64,000 nt of DNA from positions 1,798,001 through 1,862,000 of the forward strand of contig NC_081336.1 of assembly GCF_022539665.2 (NCBI RefSeq), written 5' to 3'. The translations under genes and the position numbers were made by a program. The notes beneath the pieces were generated by a model that worked only from the letters and a program-made list of their open reading frames with translations, ran no database searches and was not told the origin of the DNA. Below, piece after piece: positions 13,401 through 24,458 of the stretch; the first letter of the stretch is position 1; every line of letters starts with the position of its first letter. The stretch is from Daphnia carinata. Its lineage: Eukaryota; Arthropoda; Branchiopoda; Diplostraca; Daphniidae.

Positions 13401-15555
13401 TTTTCGAATTAGAGATTCGGGGAATGTAAAAACGCCAAAAACAAGGTCTTTCGCCTTGTTTGGACTAGGATTTTATTCGAAATTTTTGGGTAGGCTTTAT
13501 ATGGCGTCTATTAATAGTATAGACTATGTGCTACGTGGGCGTTGTCTTGTCAATTGCCATAACGATTGAAACAAAAGTTATGGTAATTCAAACTGATTAA
13601 CACGGGAATAGAACACCGCTTGAAATTGCGTAAAGTCTATCATGTGCTTATGACGACACATGTTCTTTTGCGCACAAAAAAGAAACGTGATTTGCATCTT
13701 TCTTTCAACAATTCAAACTCGGCGAATGTATTTTTGAATCGCTATAGATAGCCCGCAGACACGGCCTTGATTGCATGCCCGTCCCTGTTTCATTGATATG
13801 CGCACGCTATGTGACTATGGGCTAGCGTAAACGCAACCCTTTTTAAAATTCGAGTTGAGACATTCGCATCAATTCTAACTGGATTTATTTATTCGCGGCG
13901 TTTTTTTGTTTTGTTTTGGACGTATGGCCATCAGTCGAGATGGACATGGTAACCACTTTGTTCTTTCATTCGGTATAGCGAACACGTCAGACATTATTCA
14001 ACGGGACATGTATACGGCTCAGACGGGGTGTGTCTAAAGAATGTGGGTTGGTTTCATTGACGTCATGCGTTGATGAAACATTTTTTGTTTGTTTGTTCTA
14101 AAGACAAGACGTTGACATGAAACGAGCCGGAAAGATGTGTCGTCTAATCTACTAAATTCCATTCTATGTCAGTTGTCATAGGTGACCGTCAAAAATGCGC
14201 TTTACATTCCATTTTTTTTTTCTTTTTTTGTTGATTTGATTGCTCTTACGGCTAGAATTGACAATAGATAGCGGTACTGTCTATCATTTAATAGCGACTC
14301 AAGTCGGACAAACATTTGTCACGGGGCTGAAATTAGTAGAACAATTTAGGCTGTGTCTTTTCAAGCCTTTCAACGACGTAAGACAAACTGCGGCGGCTGT
14401 CTAATGTTAGATTTATCTACCAAACCGAGACGAAAGTGAGCGTTACATTTCGTTAAAAATTACAATTCAAAAAGCTCGTTCTCGATGACCCACTTTGTTT
14501 AATTCAACTCAACCCAATTCGTGAAATAGTTAATAACACGCCGCCATTTCGCTAGACATAATACGTTTTTTTTTCCTTAAATCTCTTCCAGCGAGAAAAT
14601 TGCGTACAAATAGGAGCATGGAAATTCACGCTGCAGCTGCTGCCTTCATTCACGCAAATTTTTTTTTTGTGTGTGTTTGCTGACAGCATCGTCATGGCGG
14701 TTGATTCAAACGTATCCCACTGAGATTTTCTTTCCTATTCTCCGGTCGTTGAGTTTGTATTATAAATAGTTTAACGCTCTTGTTATGCACCCATACTTTG
14801 CGACCGTAGGTAACGGGATTCTGCGGACGCAAAGCCATTCACGACGGGTCTTTTCTTCCAAACAATCCGGCACGCGTACCAAGTTTTTCTAGCGTGTTTA
14901 ACTGGGTCTGACCGGGGCCGAGAAGTCCACACCGAAAACATTGTTAATGTTCCTTTTTTTTTCCCCTTTACTAAAGAAACAAATTCTCATGAAACACTAT
15001 TGGCTTTTTCGTGAGCAGAAATCAACAGTTCGTTTGCTTTGTTGTTGTGACGTATAATGAACTTGCTGTTTTTCTTTAAATATTTCAAGTGTCTTTCAAC
15101 ATTTTTGTTTTTAAACATTAGGCACGGGTTGGAAATGGAGGGATATGTGCCGGCCAATAACGAGGTGACATAGTGACGCAGCTAAACGTGCCGCTGGACC
15201 GAACGGAAATGGAAAATAGGCAACGGGGCATCACGACGGGGCCGTGTATAGAATGCAATCAATGGACGACGCCCCATCAACATGCGCATCGTGATTTATT
15301 GCTCATCAAAAACAACCCGAGAATCGAATTCCGCTAAGCTTACGCACTTCCGGGTAAGACAACGTCAAACCATTCTTTTCGCCAGAAAAATTCCAGTTTA
15401 TTCTTTCCCAAGAAATTCATTACGAATTTCAATGTATTTATCGTTGAGAAACGGTGAAGATGAAATTCTTTCACTGGAACATTAGTACGCAGTTACTACA
15501 TTTAGAAAAAAAAAACAGAGTAGATAAAGATAGCCACATGATTGAAGGAACAACA
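10460..15555. other. About 5 kb without a recognised gene
   Basis: Intergenic DNA with long A/T runs (for example near 10848-10864 and 12386-12401) and short reading frames of low-complexity composition. A minus-strand open stretch at 11738-11442 ends at a plausible donor (CCAG|GTAAAT) and could be an untranslated leader exon of the Frizzled/LDLa gene, but nothing else supports it. Confidence 0.4.
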
Positions 15556-16652
15556 TTAGCCGAACGGTGGTTGCCAATGAATGCCGGCAGCGGCCAATGT
15601 TTGCTGGACATGCTGTTGGATGGCCTGAGTGGTAACTGGTCCAGTATATCCACCAGGAATGTTGGACACGACATACGGAGGCTGAGATAGACTTGGACGC
15701 ATAGCTAATGCCAGTTCCTCGTATCGGTCTCCTACTATGCAAATGCATCGCTGGTTCCAGCACATTTGCGACACGGCAGTAATGTCGTTTTGGCCTCCAG
15801 CGATGTGATGATCGGTGCAATAGTCTTCGTCGTCCGAATACGAACATAAAATCCCGACGCCATTGAAACGCTTGCTTTGCTCGCAAATGGCGTCGTAATA
15901 TCTGCCCGTGTCCTGATAATCGAATGAATCGTTTTCCATGTTACCGACGTAGAAACGAACGAAATTTTCAATCGATAAATGCGAGCCGATTTGCATTCCT
16001 TGAGCGGCCGCGTCCCAGCATATTCCGTACTGCTGGTACGTGTTGGGCGATGAACTGCACAGTCCACTTGTAAAACGATCGGACGATGTTGCGGGTGGCC
16101 TGTAATTGTTGTTAGAAACTGGGTAGTTTGGCCGTCGTGTCGTATACGTTGGCCGTGGATTGTAAACTGCCGGCCGTTGATTGTTGACTGCATAACTGGG
16201 ACGTTGGTTATAGCCGTATGTAGGGTAAGCTGGACGTCGATTAGCGCCGTTGTAAGGTCGATAATATTGATCGGACGTTTGCTGATCGCCGAGTTCGATG
16301 GTAGACGATTCGTTTGTCTTTGTTGCGTGGACAGAATCGTTCCATTCGGTTAATAGCAGAATCACCTGAAGTCAAACAAATGAAAGTCGTTTTTGTTTTC
16401 AATTGAAGATATGGATAGGAATTTCGTTTGTTGAGGAACAGTACGTTTTCGACGGGTTCTTTGGGTTCACCGTGTCCTTGAAATGGAGGGATTGTTTTAG
16501 AGGTAAATGGGACGTGTTAAGGGCCAGCCCAAAGGCTTTCGAATTCCGAATTTAAATCACAAAGCTTTTTGGATGGGAAGAGAGGGTTAAACGTCGAAAA
16601 ATTAGAAAAGAAATCTTACCACCAGAGAGACGATATGACTTTGAAAAGCCAT
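15556..16652 (-). CDS. Secreted 8-cysteine-domain protein, paralogue A
   Basis: Two exons: 16652-16620 (MAFQSHIVSLV) and 16365-15556, joined in phase 0, giving 280 residues. The N-terminus is a good signal peptide ending near ATEWNDSVHA-like sequence. Next is a Tyr/Arg/Pro/Asn-rich segment with repeats such as RPAYPTYG, RPSYAVN and RPAVYNPRP. Then comes a domain with eight cysteines: YQQYGICWD, LSIENFVRFY, GVGILC and CICIVGDRYEE are its clearest motifs. The tail is Gln/Pro-rich. The gene 1 kb away (17631-18486) shares the cysteine pattern, the motifs, and one phase-0 intron right after the signal region, so the two are tandem duplicates. I do not recognise the family. Function is unknown; an extracellular cuticle, gut or egg role is possible but not shown. 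Confidence 0.85.
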
Positions 16653-16780
16653 AGCGTTTGTTTGTATGTTTGTTAATCAACTTTCAGTTGGTTACAGAGG
16701 CAGGATGGTCGACTGCGAGCGTCTTCTTCTGCAGGGCACTACGCACTGTTAGTGGCGAAGGTCATTTCTTTCCTACCGCA

Positions 16781-16788
16781 CTTATATG
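16781..16788 (-). promoter_or_regulatory. TATA box of paralogue A
   Basis: The minus strand reads CATATAAG about 130 nt upstream of the ATG at 16652. An AACAGTG initiator-like motif lies about 40 nt downstream. Plausible core promoter, by position and motif only. Confidence 0.45.
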
Positions 16789-17630
16789 CCTGTCGAAAAC
16801 CCTAAAGGCTATACATAAAGGTTATTGAGGTGCATGGTACCGATATCTCCAGTGAGGGCTCTTCCTTATACATCTTTGTTATTCTTTTCTTTCTTTTTTT
16901 AAATTCCTTTTTCGGTTCTAGGCTAGAACGATGTTCCTGGCTGTGTAAATTACACGTTAATGCAAATTCAAATTTTTCTTGAGGGAATTTCCTCGTTCTT
17001 TGGCTAACAAAGCCTGGAGTGCAGTTGCAATAACGTGTGATAGACAAGTCAATGAAAATGTCCGGCTTCTGCGAGGTTTTTCCTCAGACATAATTCAGGC
17101 CATCCGGTTATAAAGGTGGAACTCGGTTTTGTGTTTCCCAGTTGTTTTTGTCAATAGAACGATGGAAGCTTTAGTTTTTAAACTGGATGTTCCGAAGGCA
17201 ATAGATAAAGAAAACCGGACGAGTTCATTGATGGCAAGTTTTCGCATATACCGTATTCTTTGAGATTGCAACACGTTGCATCACTTAATGGATGACACTG
17301 GTTGTTGAATTGCGGTTACAAGGAAGGCAAGTTACGCATTAAAAAAAATTATACGTGATGTCCATTCTAACCGTAAAGAGGATCGGGCCGTTGATGCGTT
17401 TTCAAACAGTAACCTAATTTTAATTGATTGCTGAGAATTAAATTTTCAAACAAAAGAGATCAACGTATTGAACGGCCATTCATTTGACAATGGGGAAAAC
17501 ATTATTCTAAGAATTTCATCTTTCATCGTTTTATTTTTCTAAACTGACGTACATAGGCGTGTGCGCTTACAGATTCTGATAACAAGCCAAACTGAGAAAG
17601 AATGATGGATGCATTCAATTTGGTTTTTAA
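16789..17630. other. Spacer between the tandem paralogues, holding a plus-strand promoter-like block
   Basis: Apart from the TATA/Inr block and 33-codon frame at 17109-17263, described separately, this stretch looks noncoding. No third copy of the 8-cysteine domain was found in it. Confidence 0.4.
17109..17263 (+). promoter_or_regulatory. TATA + initiator followed by a 33-codon open frame
   Basis: TATAAAGG lies at 17109-17116. CCAGTTG, resembling the arthropod TCAGTT initiator, has its A at 17140, 31 nt downstream. An ATG follows at 17162 and opens a 33-codon frame to 17263 (begins MEALVFKLDVPKAI). The arrangement copies the promoter geometry of the receptor gene at 61907. The peptide has no signal sequence and no family I recognise. 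It might be the first exon of a spliced gene; an ATG|GCAAGT at 17231-17239 could be a GC donor. Confidence 0.35.
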
Positions 17631-18486
17631 TCATTCCGTCCACCAATTAAACAGGCGGCTAGAATCCAACCTCTCTGCCAAAAGATTTCTTATCTTTTGA
17701 GTTAATCGAGCCGACCATCCTGGCCGATTCGCTCGTTGAAAGACATAAGGTTTTCTGGTGGGAATGTTATTGTTTTCTGAATCGCCAGCTATTTGATTAC
17801 GAACATTTGCATTCGGTTTTAATTTGGTCGGGTAGGTAGGTTGAACAGGTTGATTGGCAGGTGTGATACTATCGGCAATCGTTCGATATCGTTCACCCAC
17901 CACACAAATGCATTGGCCGTTGAAATCGCACGTCATCGTGTTAGTTAAAGCATTGACGCAATCCTGTGGATTAGACGGACACAAAATGCCGATGCTCTGA
18001 AAAGGCTGACTCAGATCGCAAACTTGTTTCGTGTAAACGGGCGTTTTTACGAAGGGATTGTAGACATTAAACTTGTAGAATTTGACAAAGTTGTCGATTG
18101 ACAAACTAGGACTAATTTGCAATTGCTGGCTGGACAAGTCCCAGCAGATTCCATATTCTTGGTAGGTGGGATCCGTTAAATTGCACGAGATTGGAGCAGA
18201 CGGAATGATTGTTGCGTTACTAGCCGCGGTGAGATTGACCAACAAGGGCGTTGGGTACGTTACGGCCAGCGCAGGTTGGCCTGTGTTATCGATGGGATAA
18301 CTTGCCACGAAACCGAGTAGCATAATAACCTGTTTCAAACAAAAAGAAGATCATGTTTTACGTTGTTTCTCCAGTTGTCATTACAAATGTACTGGTGTTG
18401 AGCAAATCGGTAATTGGGCCAAAACATCTTACGTTGAATAAAATGCTGTTTTGATTTTTGCAGGTATTGCCATCCTTGGAAACCAT
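17631..18486 (-). CDS. Secreted 8-cysteine-domain protein, paralogue B
   Basis: Exon 1 is 18486-18433 (18 codons) and exon 2 is 18329-17631, joined in phase 0, giving 250 residues. The hydrophobic stretch ILFNVIMLLGFVASYP spans the junction and serves as signal peptide or anchor. The 8-cysteine domain shows YQEYGICWD, LSIDNFVKFY, SIGILC and CICVVGERYRT, matching paralogue A residue for residue in places. It lacks A's Tyr/Arg/Pro repeats and instead ends in a basic tail (RKPYVFQRANRPG, then RLFNWW near the end). The start is the first ATG of the frame that keeps the splice phase seen in A; a second ATG in another frame of the same exon would break it. Family not recognised. Confidence 0.82.
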
Positions 18487-20414
18487 TGAAGATCTGTCTT
18501 GCTGGATTGTTGATTGGTCCGAGTTAACGTACAATTCTTATCAAATTAACGTCAAAGGCTTGAAAAATCTGGCCGTCTCTGCTTTCGTTACAGCAGCTCT
18601 GTGCACTGTATGACATCTAAGGTACTCACTACCAATGGACTTCTTTAAATAAACATTTTTTAGTTTACCCTGGAATTAAAATGAAGAACATTTCTCAATT
18701 ATAATTGATTCTCAATAATGCCATCCCCTTTAGTATGTATTGTCTAGTTTCTAAGAATTCATCTGATTACTATTTCAAGTGTTATTGCGATTCATATTTA
18801 ACCTTTTATTTAGTAATCTCAGACCTTCTGTGTCAATCTCAGCGAGGTGATCATTACTTCTCAGAAGAACCTCGTTCGATATTTGGCAGTTCCCCACAGG
18901 TATTACATTTTAAAGTGCCTTAAAATAGACAACTCTTATACGATTATTACTACCATGTAGGATATTTTACGTCGGAAATCGTGAAAGCAAAACCTTCATC
19001 ACCTTCTCCAAAATCCTTCGGCATTGATGTATGTAAAACGCTTACCCAAATTACCGCCATTTCTTTACATAACTGTGCGGCCTCACAAAAAGGATTTGCC
19101 CCCAAACGAGAGTTGCTGACAAAACTTGTGGATTGTCAGGTTTGAATCGCCAGTTGACCGTGGCCTAATAGATACCGTACACCATCCGTTTTGTACGAAG
19201 AACACGTTGCACGCATGATTAGTTCCACGGCAGCAGTAAGGACACACAAATTCTTATCAATTTTTTCCTATTCATGTTCACGATATACTCTTGTACAGTT
19301 ATGCTACCGTTTTATCCGAGTGTGCAGCAGAAGACCGTTTGTTAACAAGGTCAGATTGGCGAAAACTGACATCATTTTATGAAAGAAAAATGATTCAGGG
19401 ATTTTCGTACACGTTCCTGAAACAAAATGTTTTATTACCCTACCTCTGGTGACTAGAAAATCAAAGGACTGGCAATGAAATGTTGGAAACGGTAAGAAAT
19501 CGGTGGCAAGGACGCGAACGGCATTTGTTTTCTTTTTTTACCCTTCCCTTTTGAAAATTGTTTTCAATGCACGAAAGCAGAAATTAGTTCAGTCTTCTTT
19601 TGACTTTTGTCCTAGTTCACTGTGCTGCATCAAAACGAAAGTGAATTTCCCGTTCTCCCACAGCGACCGAATCCAACATCCAACAGGATTCTCTGCACAA
19701 TATTGCTTATCAGGTAAGTTTAATGTGTGTGGGCTTGATGTTTGTGAAAAGAAGAAAGCATTGCCTGCTGTTGCTCGTGTTCGTTCAAGGATTTGCTATC
19801 GGCATTGAAAGCTACTGTCCTCTTTTATTTCTCCAGAATTCAGGAATCTACAAGAAGGACCGAAATTCAATCCAAATATGCAGGAGAGGCTGTACGGAAG
19901 GATGGCATCTAGGACGAAAGGAAACCAGGTAAACGATAGACTCATAAGGAAATGAACGCTCATGATCACGGACACCATTTTAGATAGTGCATATCGTCTC
20001 ACGTACCATGATAAGAATGTCATTGGTTTTGCCGGTAAAGGAATTTCCAAAGCTCGTTGTGTGTTAGCTTATTGATAGAACGAGTGTGATGCAGATCGTT
20101 AATGTTCGCTTTGCGTTTTTTTGTGAAAGCAATGGGGTTTTGCCTGACCTTTCACCAAAATATTTTCTCTTTGCATTTTTAAAATACAGGGACGTGTTGT
20201 CGGTGTCTTAATGGTATATTGTAGTAATGCTATTGATCGGCGTAGATAATAGAAATATGCATTCTAGGCTTAGATAACGAGCAACTTGACGACCAAAGTG
20301 GTACGCTGTGGCAATAGGTTACGTTCGATAAACAAATACAACATTATCGACCAAATGATAATGTCACGTAACTTAACCAAAAATCGAGTGTGTCCAGTGT
20401 CAGTATTTCACAAG
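18487..20414. other. Gap with scattered exon-like fragments
   Basis: No complete gene could be built. The best candidates are plus-strand stretches at 19664-19713 (ends CAG|GTAAGT) and 19837-19928 (after CTCCAG), which join in frame in phase 1. An open stretch at 18960-19142 also looks protein-like. Other neighbouring junctions do not match in phase, so this may be a decayed gene or chance. Confidence 0.25.
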
Positions 20415-20422
20415 TATTTAAA
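20415..20422 (+). promoter_or_regulatory. Probable TATA box of the peritrophin gene
   Basis: TATTTAAA lies 94 nt before the ATG at 20509, and a TTCATTT initiator-like motif lies about 30 nt downstream of it. Supported by motif and spacing only. Confidence 0.4.
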
Positions 20423-20508
20423 AGAAACAGTCGCAGGTATTTGCGCTTCATTTCGCCACAGTGCAGCATTGAGTAACGATTGATTTTATTTAAAGGTTAA
20501 CATTGAAA

Positions 20509-21954
20509 ATGGAAAGTCCGTCTTGTACATCGATGGCTTTGGTAATCCTTGTTCTCTTTCAAGGCAAGTTTTTATTATGATCTACACTTTTTTGTTGGCT
20601 TTTAAAACCATCGCTATTAATTGTTTTTTTTGTTTTTTTGTATAGTGTGCTTGGGGCAGTTAGTTTCAGCTGGTTTGCCATTTGTTCGCCAGGAACGCCA
20701 TTTCGTTAAAGGGGTAATAGATCTGTAATACTTTACTTTGATATGCTGCACTAATTGTTTACGTTAGAACACTGCTTTCAAATTACGTAATGGTGTAACA
20801 CATTAAATCTAATGGCTCAGTTTTATGCATATCGTTTGGCCTCTCTTTATCTTGTTTTCACTTTGCATTGGGTAAAAAAAGATTCCCCTGTTATCAGAGA
20901 AGAGATGTTAAATGCAATTTACGTCAATAATGTACAGCATCATTGTAATTTGATTTTCTTTTCAGGCGTTTACCTGTCCCCCACAAGATGGATTTTATCC
21001 TGTCCCGAATGCTTGCACTGGGACTTACTATTCTTGCGTTGATCAAGTTGCATATGAAATGGTAATGTCAGTCATAAAACACTGAAAGTTGATCTTTATT
21101 TTGAAATTGGCAATTGTTTCACAGTCTTGCCCGGGAGATTCCATTTTCGATCCAACGGTGAACCGTTGTGTTCCACCAAGCCAAGCTTCATGTCAAGGTA
21201 ATAGAATATTAATACAAGTAGTAACCATCTTTGTTTCATCTGTTCGTCTTGTGTTAATTTCTAGAATTCCATTGCCCCGCACCAGGCGGATTTTACGATA
21301 TTCCTGGAACATGCGGAAGTAATTATTACTCGTGTGTCAATGACATTGCTTATTTGATGGTAAAGTGATCATAGAGTTTTTTTTTATAAGACAGAACAAA
21401 GTTCACACAAATTACTTTTTGCGTAAATTTTCTTATAGACTTGCCCAGGAACATCCGTTTTCGATCCCGCAGTGGGCGTTTGTGTACCGAAAGAAGTTGC
21501 ATCGTGCTCTAGTACGTATAGATCATAAATTTGTATTATCACCTTCAATGTGCTAAATTAAATGAACAGCAACGACAACGACACCCGGCGTAACCATGTC
21601 GACGTCTTCGACCATTCCCAATGGACCTACGACGACAATCGGTCCATTCACTTGCCCTGATCCATTTGGTTTCTATCCCACTGGTATCCCGTGCGACGAC
21701 CAATTTTGGAGATGTTCCAACGCTTACGCTTATCTGATGGTTGGTCGCAAATAGAATTTTGTTTTTCTTTTAAAGAATTTTATATAATGTTTATTTAAAT
21801 TTTCAGACGTGTCCACCCACTACCATTTGGAACCAAGCGGCAACAGGTAATACATTTTTTGAAATTTCAGTGCTTTATACTTGCTTGATCACTTGACCTT
21901 TGCTTTCTGATTTCAGTTTGTGACTACCCTTACACTGTTCCCGGATGTAGTTAA
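20509..21954 (+). CDS. Peritrophin-like chitin-binding protein with three CBM14 domains
   Basis: Nine exons: 20509-20563, 20646-20713, 20966-21061, 21125-21197, 21265-21359, 21439-21511, 21570-21739, 21807-21846, 21917-21954; 708 nt, 235 residues, all phases consistent. A signal peptide (MALVILVLFQVCLGQLVS region) leads to three type-2 chitin-binding domains, each opening with a CP(x)GFY motif: TCPPQDGFYPV, HCPAPGGFYDI, TCPDPFGFYPT. Each has the spaced Cys pattern of peritrophin-A. A Thr/Ser/Pro linker (about residues 154-176) precedes domain 3. In every domain a phase-0 intron falls after the same Met (AYEM, AYLM, AYLM), so the domains arose by internal duplication. Intron 1 has a GC donor (AAG|GCAAGT); the nearby GT gives an early stop. 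Such proteins bind chitin in gut lining or cuticle outside the cell. Confidence 0.93.
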
Positions 21955-22185
21955 CAACTACCAGGGACTTCTTTAGAATTCAGTATTAGTTATCCCTCAT
22001 TTGGAACTTGATGACCTGCAACATTATTTTCGCAACAAATTCAAACGCTGACTGTTAAATACAGCACAACATTGGAAATTGTCGATTTAAAAAAAAGGTT
22101 TGCTTCATTTATTTCAATTTGGATAGATCAAATGCAATACGTATTACATCAGGGACATTTAAAAGCAGAGCCAAATCAACTTGGT

Positions 22186-22918
22186 TTAAGGATTGTAGAC
22201 AAATTCGTTATACAGGATGGGCTTCCAAGGATCGCTAACAGGTAAATCGCCAATTCCAGGTGTTTGAGGTTTGTGGCCGTTAAATAATTTCGCATTGTTA
22301 ATCTCCTTATCTTGATAGTTTGTTCTACTGAGCCGAGATTTTTTAATTTGGTGCCTTTTAGATTGGTATTTAAAGTTTTCCACCTCGTGTCGAAAGAGAA
22401 CATTTTTCTCTACATAGTTAACTGCATTATTTTGACGTGCGACAAAGCTATAACTTAAGTGAGGTTTGATCACTCTTTCGTAAATCGAATCCCCTAGAAA
22501 CAAAGTGAATGTTAACGCAAAATTGAAACTACAAAAAACGGTAGAATCAAATACTGAAGCCTGGAAAAGGAGTCCGAAGTCCTATGGGTAATTCACCTGG
22601 GTGAAAAGGTGACATCGGAGGTTCTGGTCTGTTGTCGTGCCATAATTTCCGACCGCGGTTTTCGTGTCTCCAAGAATACGGGAAAGATGTGTGTTGGACA
22701 TCCCACCAATTGTGATCATCAAAATCAGGTCTTTAAAATTCACATAAAATTTAAGTCATTTACCTATTTCAGATTTTAGTTAAAATGTAGGTAAATAAGT
22801 GGTGTACTTACTCCCTGATTAAAGGTGATGTAAAATGCGTCTCTATATGTTTTGCAAAAGGTTCACAAGATATTTCTAAGGCGATTAGGCCAAAGAATAA
22901 AGTACTGGCCATCTGCAT
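22186..22918 (-). CDS. Small unrecognised protein with hydrophobic N-terminus
   Basis: Three exons, 22918-22812, 22730-22597 and 22493-22186, join in phases 2 and 1 to give 182 residues. It starts MQMASTLFFGLIALEISC, which may be a signal peptide. The rest is polar and aromatic: FDDHNWWDVQHTSFPYSW, NRPEPPMSPFHPG, GDSIYERVIKPHLSYSFVA, a basic middle, and DPWKPILYNEF near the end. There are few cysteines after the leader. No domain was recognised. A TATATAAG box lies about 95 nt upstream (23013-23020). Whether the product is secreted or the leader is just hydrophobic cannot be decided from sequence. It is convergent with the peritrophin gene, 232 nt apart. Confidence 0.75.
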
Positions 22919-23012
22919 GGGAATTCATAAGATATTGAAGAACAAATCTTTTACTTAGGGAAATTTGAAACGGATACGAAATAGAAAAAGGATTTCGCAA
23001 TCATATCGAACA

Positions 23013-23020
23013 CTTATATA
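23013..23020 (-). promoter_or_regulatory. TATA box of the 22186-22918 gene
   Basis: TATATAAG on the minus strand, about 95 nt before the ATG at 22918, in an otherwise unremarkable AT-rich flank. Confidence 0.45.
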
Positions 23021-24458
23021 AATTTTCAAAGAATAAATTTACCCAAAAGATGGAATGTTGCATTGCGCTTAAAAGTAAAAGGCAATTCCGTAACCGAGAT
23101 TCGTCCGTGACAGAAAGCGAACTGCGAAAAAATAAAACGACGTCGGTACATCTTATATAGAAGCCTGAACAATAAAATCATGAACGTATTGTATGGATGC
23201 ATGAAAGTTTTTCTCACTCTGCTTAAAGAAATTGCGACCGCCTCCTGCTGATCAAGCTGTATATCATTCCTTTCGAAATGGGCAAGCACATCTGGCAGCA
23301 ACTTTAATTTCCAGAACACGCAATGAAAAGAAAGTGTTCTCGTTTCTCCAACGTGTAAGTCCAAACTAATAGCATACGTCAGGGAACTTTTCTCCACCGC
23401 GAGGGCTAGTCTAGAGGCGTACATAAGAATCTACAATTTACACACAAGATCGTGATAGTAACACCTGTTTCTCCGGCCCGCATGAATGATCTCAAGTAAG
23501 TTATTAGATTATATACCAGTAGAACCTTTGTTTTTACTTGCTTTTTTTTTTTTTGTTCTTGTTTGAGATTGTCATTTGCGGATTTCAAACTCATCTTCCT
23601 TTTCCTTGGATTCACTTGTTTAATTATCACACGCCATTCCAGGGGAAAAGCCAGCGCATAATACGATGGAGCTAGTACTGGACAAACTACGATGAACGTG
23701 AGCTGGAGGTGGACATGAGCGGCAATAGCAGTCGCCATCACATGTCAGGTGAACTCAGCACGGCTTCGCCAACTGAGGTCATTCCTCCGCGGAAACGTGG
23801 ATCTCAACAGCCGGTCGTCAAAGGGGATTTATTTACCTGCACCTTCGAATTAACCGTCGTTTAATTTTTGAAATATAATTTAATTTGCAGGAATCATTTG
23901 CAACAAAGTGCTGAAATCGGAAGAATTCTTGGAGAACCCCAAAGTGCGCCCTGTCTTGTCGTCTAGCCTGCCTACAGTAAGGAAAACAAAAACTTCGACG
24001 TATCGAAGAGGGTCACGTATCCAGATGATTAGCTGCCTGCATACATGAACCTGGTGGCCATGGGGAGACTTACCACGGGTACTTCAGTATACCCTTCAGT
24101 TTTTCTCGCCAGCGGTTGCCGCCTTTCAATAACGTTGGCCATTCCAAGCTGGAAAAACAGTTCAATTTTATTCTCTTTGCCTGTAAAAAAAAAAAAATTT
24201 AGCCAAAAGGGACCAGCCAAAGGGCAACTTCATTTCGGCCTAATTTCGCATTTTCTACATTTTTTTCTTTTGTGGGCGGGAAAACTTATGGAAATTTGGC
24301 AACGGTTTTCTTGATTCGTTTGGTTGGTACAAAAATTCCATATATCCACTTATTTAGATTTTGGAAAGCTTATTCCAAAACCTCGTGTGTTGTATTCGAA
24401 TCCCAGAAATTGCGTTTTCTCTTGTCCAATTTTTGAAATCTACCAATACTATAAAACA
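23021..24458. other. Gap without a confident gene
   Basis: Short protein-like stretches occur on both strands: plus 23690-23870, plus 23890-23975, and minus 24146-24078 with a donor GTG|GTAAGT. I could not join any of them in frame or place them in a family. The rest is AT-rich. Confidence 0.3.

Noticed and set aside
23640-24220. Protein-like stretches on both strands taken as a gene
   Set aside because: Acceptors and donors exist, but no combination stays in frame, and the two strands compete for the same sequence.
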